NCBI GenBank assembly: GCA_049522755.1
Contig: JBEKNN010000008.1
Coordinates: forward strand, 13,017 to 77,016
Length of the DNA: 64,000 nucleotides
From: PALSA-243 sp049522755
GTDB taxonomy: Bacteria > Acidobacteriota > Terriglobia > Bryobacterales > Bryobacteraceae
Reading direction: 5' to 3'
Of this stretch, positions 60,445 to 64,000 are shown piece by piece. How positions within the stretch are numbered: position 1 is the stretch's first letter; every line of letters begins with the position of its first letter. Position numbers and translations under genes: made by a program. The notes below the pieces were generated by a model. That model was not told where the DNA came from. It made no database searches and saw only the letters and a program-made list of their open reading frames with translations.

Positions 60445-63140
60445 GCGACCTTGTTTTTCGTCTACGATCTCTGTTCCGCCGTAACACAGTAGAAGCGGAA
60501 CTCGACGACGAGCTTCGCTTTCACTTCGAACAGCAGGTCGAAAAGTGCATCCGTTCCGGTATGACGCGCGAGGAGGCGCGGCGGCAAGCTCGATTGTCAG
60601 TCGGCGGTATCGATCAAGTGAAGGAGGAATGCCGCGAGGAGCGCGGCGTGCAGCATATGGAAAATTTGCTTCAGGATCTGCAATACGGCTGGCGCATGCT
60701 GGTCAAGAAGCCCGCATTCACGATCGTGGCGGTGCTGACGCTCGCTCTGGGAGTGGGGGCGAATACCGCCATTTTCAGTATCGTGAATGCCGTGTTGCTG
60801 CGTTCTCTGCCCTACCGCGATCCCGATCGCTTGGTACGAATCTTCTTTAACGAGCCCGGCGTAGGATTGCGGGACGTTAGGTTTTCCAAGCCCGAACTGG
60901 ATGACCTGCAGACGCGAGCGGGTGTATTTGAAGATGCGACCCCGATCTTTGAGGGTAGCGAGAATTTGACCGGCGCCGGACAGCCCGAGCGTGTTGAGGG
61001 GGTCAATGCCAGTTTTAGCTACTTTTCCATGCTGGGTGTGATCCCGCAAATTGGACGGTTGTATGGTCCGCAGGACTTCGCGCCTGGTTTCGCTCCAGAG
61101 GCCGTGATCAGCGATGGCCTGTGGCGCCGTGCCTATGGCGCCGATCCGAATGTTCTCGGCCGTACCATCAGGATCGACAATGATCCCCTTACAATTATTG
61201 GGGTTCTGCCACGCGGATTTCGCCATCCTGGACCGACGATTTCCGGCGACGCGGAAGTGTTTGGCGCCGGCGGATTCAGCGCAAATCCCTTTCCCCAGCC
61301 AATGCGTGGCGCCCGGATTTTAGTATCTGGAATCGGACGAATTAAGCCTGGCCTGACACTGGCGCAAGCTCAGGCGCGGCTCACTGCCATGGCCGCCGAA
61401 TTGCGACACGACTTTCCCACCGATTACCCGCCGCAGGCGCAATGGACAATTGAGATTCAACCATTGCAAGAAACTTTGGTGGGCAAGGTCCGGCCCATGC
61501 TGCTGGTGTTACTGGGTGCGGTAATCCTGATCGCTTTCATCGTATCGTTGAACATTGCCAATCTCCTGTTGGCGCGCGCTTCGGGGCGACAACAAGAGAT
61601 GGCGGTACGGTTAGCGCTGGGGGCGAGCCGCGGCCGCATAGTGCGCCAGATGCTGACCGAGTCCATGCTGCTATCGCTCATCGGCGGCGCCGCGGGAATC
61701 GCAACCGCAGTGGGTACTTTGGGTTTCATCCTGCGCTTTGTGCCATCCAACGTTCCCCGGCTCAACGAAGTACGAATCGACTGGGTGGTGCTGGCGTTCG
61801 CTCTGCTGATTTCCATTCTCACCGGCTTAGTGTTTGGACTTGCTCCAGCGCTTCATTCGGCAAAAGGCGCTCTCTCCTCGGCCATTCGTGAAGGCGGTCG
61901 AGGTTCCGGCTACAGCACTAAGACCGGCCGATTGCGGGATGTTCTAATTGTCTCTGAACTGGCGTTCGCCGTCATACTGATGGTCGGAGCCGGCTTGCTG
62001 CTGCGTACGCTGCGGGATCTGTTGCAGGAAAATCCAGGCTTTAATCCAACTCAAGTTGTCACGGCAAACATGCAGCTTCCGAATCCCAACGATACAAAGA
62101 CGGATCCGTATCTCGATATTCCTCGCCGAGCCGCCTTTGATCGTGAGTTGCTGCGGCGCATGAAGGCAATTCCGGGAGTGGAACTCGCCGCAATCACCTC
62201 AGCCCTACCGACCACCAATACCAACCCCAGCGCGGTCGGTGGCTTAGCGAATGAAGGCTTCGCGATTGAAGATAGACCGGTCGAATCCTCGCAGGATCTG
62301 CACGCCGAGAGAATTCGGATAAGTCCCGATTATTTTAAGGTGTTGCAGTCGACGCTCCTACGCGGCCGCTCATTCACCGATGGCGATGAAGACGGCAAAC
62401 CGCTGGTGGCCATCATTGATGAAAGCACCGCTCGTAAGTATTGGCCAACCCGCGATCCGTTGGGCCGCCGAGTGCGGTTCGGCAAAGACCCTACTAAGCC
62501 ATGGACGGCCGTCGTGGGTATCGTTAAGGATATCAAGAGTGACGGTCTCGACATCGATGGCGTTCCCCACATCTATGTTTCGACCTATCAAGATTCCGGC
62601 AAGCGACTGAGCGTGGTGTTGCGGACGTCTCTGCCCGCGGCCCTGCTCGAACCACAGATTCGGCATGAAATCCAGAGCACTGATCCCGGCTTGCCGGTAT
62701 TTAATGTTTTTTCTATGAACGACATCCTTGATCGGTCACTGGCTTCACGCCGTTTTTCTGCCAATCTGGTGGGCGGCTTTGCAGGCGTGGCGCTGGTCTT
62801 GGCTTCGATTGGAATTTACGGCTTGCTCGCCTTTATGGTCGGCCAGAGGTCACGCGAGATCGGACTGCGCATGGCATTGGGGGCACGGCCCGCCGATATT
62901 CTGAAACTGATCGTAACCAAGGGGGTCGTTCTTGCCGGCGTCGGAATTTTCGCCGGCGTAATCCTTTCCGCATCCACTGCCTCGATGATGGCGAGTTTGT
63001 TGTACGGCGTACGGCCGCATGATCCGGCGGTATTTGTGGTTGTACCTCTGCTCTTGTTTGCGGTCGCCGTGCTGGCCAGCTACGTTCCAGCATGGCGCGC
63101 AACGAAGGTGGATTCCGTGACTGCCCTTCGAGAGGTTTGA
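60438..63140 (+). CDS. ADOP-type ABC transporter permease with N-terminal helix domain
   Basis: A 900-residue inner-membrane protein. Residues 1-75 form the soluble helical domain typical of this family (EAELDDELRFHFEQQVEKCI, EEARRQARLSVGGIDQVKEE). Two MacB-PCD/FtsX units follow: first helix KPAFTIVAVLTLALGVGANT, coupling segment RQQEMAVRLALGASRGRIVR, then SREIGLRMALGARPADILKL and terminus PAWRATKVDSVTALREV. Start ATG at 60438 overlaps the PadR stop. The function is probably export of a small or cationic compound; the ATPase is not encoded here. Confidence 0.92.
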   Translation: MLSDLVFRLRSLFRRNTVEAELDDELRFHFEQQVEKCIRSGMTREEARRQARLSVGGIDQVKEECREERGVQHMENLLQDLQYGWRMLVKKPAFTIVAVLTLALGVGANTAIFSIVNAVLLRSLPYRDPDRLVRIFFNEPGVGLRDVRFSKPELDDLQTRAGVFEDATPIFEGSENLTGAGQPERVEGVNASFSYFSMLGVIPQIGRLYGPQDFAPGFAPEAVISDGLWRRAYGADPNVLGRTIRIDNDPLTIIGVLPRGFRHPGPTISGDAEVFGAGGFSANPFPQPMRGARILVSGIGRIKPGLTLAQAQARLTAMAAELRHDFPTDYPPQAQWTIEIQPLQETLVGKVRPMLLVLLGAVILIAFIVSLNIANLLLARASGRQQEMAVRLALGASRGRIVRQMLTESMLLSLIGGAAGIATAVGTLGFILRFVPSNVPRLNEVRIDWVVLAFALLISILTGLVFGLAPALHSAKGALSSAIREGGRGSGYSTKTGRLRDVLIVSELAFAVILMVGAGLLLRTLRDLLQENPGFNPTQVVTANMQLPNPNDTKTDPYLDIPRRAAFDRELLRRMKAIPGVELAAITSALPTTNTNPSAVGGLANEGFAIEDRPVESSQDLHAERIRISPDYFKVLQSTLLRGRSFTDGDEDGKPLVAIIDESTARKYWPTRDPLGRRVRFGKDPTKPWTAVVGIVKDIKSDGLDIDGVPHIYVSTYQDSGKRLSVVLRTSLPAALLEPQIRHEIQSTDPGLPVFNVFSMNDILDRSLASRRFSANLVGGFAGVALVLASIGIYGLLAFMVGQRSREIGLRMALGARPADILKLIVTKGVVLAGVGIFAGVILSASTASMMASLLYGVRPHDPAVFVVVPLLLFAVAVLASYVPAWRATKVDSVTALREV

Positions 63141-63141
63141 A

Positions 63142-63262
63142 ATGCTGAGCGACCTTGTTTCTCGTCTACGATCTCTGTTCCGCCGCAACACAGTAGAAGC
63201 AGAACTCGACGACGAGCATCGCTTTCACTTCGAACAGCAGGTCGAAAAGTGCATCCGTTCCG
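63142..63262 (+). pseudogene. Truncated duplicate of the ADOP 5' end
   Basis: 121 bp that match 60438-60558 with only four mismatches, starting precisely at the ATG and 2 nt after the stop of the full gene. The reading continues in an unrelated, low-complexity frame (to about 63429). It is a recent partial tandem copy, not a functional gene. Confidence 0.85.
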
Positions 63263-63284
63263 AGTTGACGGCTGTCATTCCCGC

Positions 63285-63613
63285 GTCACTATTCGCGAAT
63301 CTCCAGCCGACGGCGGGGGGGAATTCAGGTTTTCGATCCGGATTGCGGCCACTCGGGCGAAGCAGGCTTCTACTTCAACGCGTTGCCGCCACAGATTGCG
63401 AGCATTTCCCCGTCTTCGACCGCGGCTAATTCACCGGGGTTCACGCTGACGGTGACGGGCTCGAACCGCTCGAACTTCAATACCAGTTCCCGGGTCACTT
63501 GGAATAGAGCGAACCTGAACACCACATATGTCAGTGCGACTCAGCTTACCGCGCTCGTTGGCAGCGCCATGACGGCTGGCGGCTGGCACTTTTTGATCGA
63601 ATGCCGACCTTAA
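63285..63613 (+). pseudogene. IPT/TIG-domain protein fragment
   Basis: Reads IQVFDPDCGHSGEAGFYFNA, PPQIASISPSSTAANSPGFT and LTVTGSN...FNTSSRVTWN, an immunoglobulin-like TIG domain of a secreted protein. A homopolymer G run (63314-63321) separates it from a matching upstream element in another frame (RVTIRESPADGGG). The C-terminus ends in LIECRP. No start, no full domain set: a decayed fragment. Confidence 0.5.
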
Positions 63614-63699
63614 TCTTCGTCGGGTACCTCGATTGGGCTGAGAATGATCTGCGGTAACTCATTTATTCGTAAAATAGTGCAGTCGTGGGGCAATAAACG

Positions 63700-63885
63700 T
63701 CACTCGGCCCGCAACGCCTCTGTAGGGATCACCTGAGTCGCGCGCCATGCCGGAATCCAGCAGGCTGCTAGCGCTACGGCAGGTCGCACGGAACGGTCAT
63801 GTCCGGCCCTTTGATCAACCAGTCGGGAATGGAGCGCAGGGCCATCAACGATTGTTATATTAGATGAGGCTGGAGTTCTTTGCAT
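63700..63885 (-). pseudogene. ADOP permease C-terminal relic
   Basis: On the minus strand the last 25 residues read PAVALAACWIPAWRATQVIP and TEALRAE, the usual terminus of ADOP/MacB permeases. The sequence upstream (to 63885) does not continue as a permease, so only the tail survives. Confidence 0.55.
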
Positions 63886-64000
63886 CGTATCAGTTCCCGC
63901 ACAACCGCCTCGATGGCTGGGCGATCTTCGGGCCGAAATTGAAGTTCCCGATCAGGGCCTTCCGTAAAATATGGAAGGGAATAGTGAATCAGGTTTATAC

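Noticed and set aside
1..64000. tRNA, rRNA or CRISPR array
   Set aside because: No cloverleaf-like or rRNA segment and no regularly spaced repeat array was seen by eye; a dedicated scan was not run.

Overview
The window is high-GC chromosomal DNA from an acidobacterium, most likely of the Solibacter/Bryobacterales type. Lineage marks are three large permeases of the acidobacterial ADOP (FtsX/MacB) kind plus fragments of others, an S53 peptidase with the Solibacter-type C-terminal domain (TIGR03437-like) and a decayed second copy of that domain, a PadR-ADOP gene pair, a BlaI/M56 pair with a TonB-like tail, and a VPS10/BNR-repeat secreted protein. No rRNA, tRNA or CRISPR array was seen. One structural RNA is clear: the small SRP RNA just upstream of dnaX.

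Layout. 0-6.3 kb: end of a CzcA-type RND metal pump, a PAP2 phosphatase, and a BlaI repressor with a near-ideal operator followed by an M56/TonB gene broken by two frame changes. 6.3-9.4 kb: an S53 peptidase whose nucleophile serine is alanine. 9.4-18 kb: small hypothetical genes, an ADOP permease, an HNH nuclease relic, two MacB-type permeases, and a HepT-MntA toxin-antitoxin pair whose toxin gene is frameshifted. 18-23.5 kb: a methyltransferase, a DUF6526 protein, a peptidoglycan amidase, a three-gene operon with a coiled-coil protein, a one-helix membrane peptide and an actin-like ATPase, and a HEPN protein with an uncharacterised partner. 23.5-26.3 kb: the conserved housekeeping block SRP RNA-dnaX-ybaB-recR. 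26.7-35.4 kb: a methyltransferase, a hybrid histidine kinase, MtaB, a TPR-like secreted protein, an ECF sigma factor with a polytopic membrane partner, and an amino-acid permease. 36-41.5 kb: PhzF-RidA with an aminotransferase relic, three DinB-like proteins and a LysR regulator. 42-47.7 kb: an ECF sigma/anti-sigma locus in which the anti-sigma factor carries an extracytoplasmic domain shared with a secreted neighbour. 48.2-51.7 kb: the VPS10-like protein. 51.7-54 kb: a graveyard of gene and IS fragments. 54-59.7 kb: a six-gene catabolic cluster (M20 peptidase, desuccinylase relic, SDR, ketopantoate-reductase-like protein, creatininase-like protein, MFS remnant) flanked by direct copies of one IS tail. 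60-64 kb: PadR-ADOP followed by a truncated duplicate and other decayed fragments.

The best candidate for an undescribed system is the coiled-coil / membrane-peptide / actin-like ATPase operon at 20.84-22.68 kb. Next are the sigma/anti-sigma locus with its duplicated BamE-like output domain and a shared two-box promoter motif, and the HEPN plus partner pair at 22.7-23.5 kb. The window also shows unusually many pseudogenes and two families of non-coding repeats: small hairpins with a CCCAC tail, and a 250-260 bp dispersed element. All functional statements rest on recognition of motifs and family patterns in the translated sequence; no database search was run.
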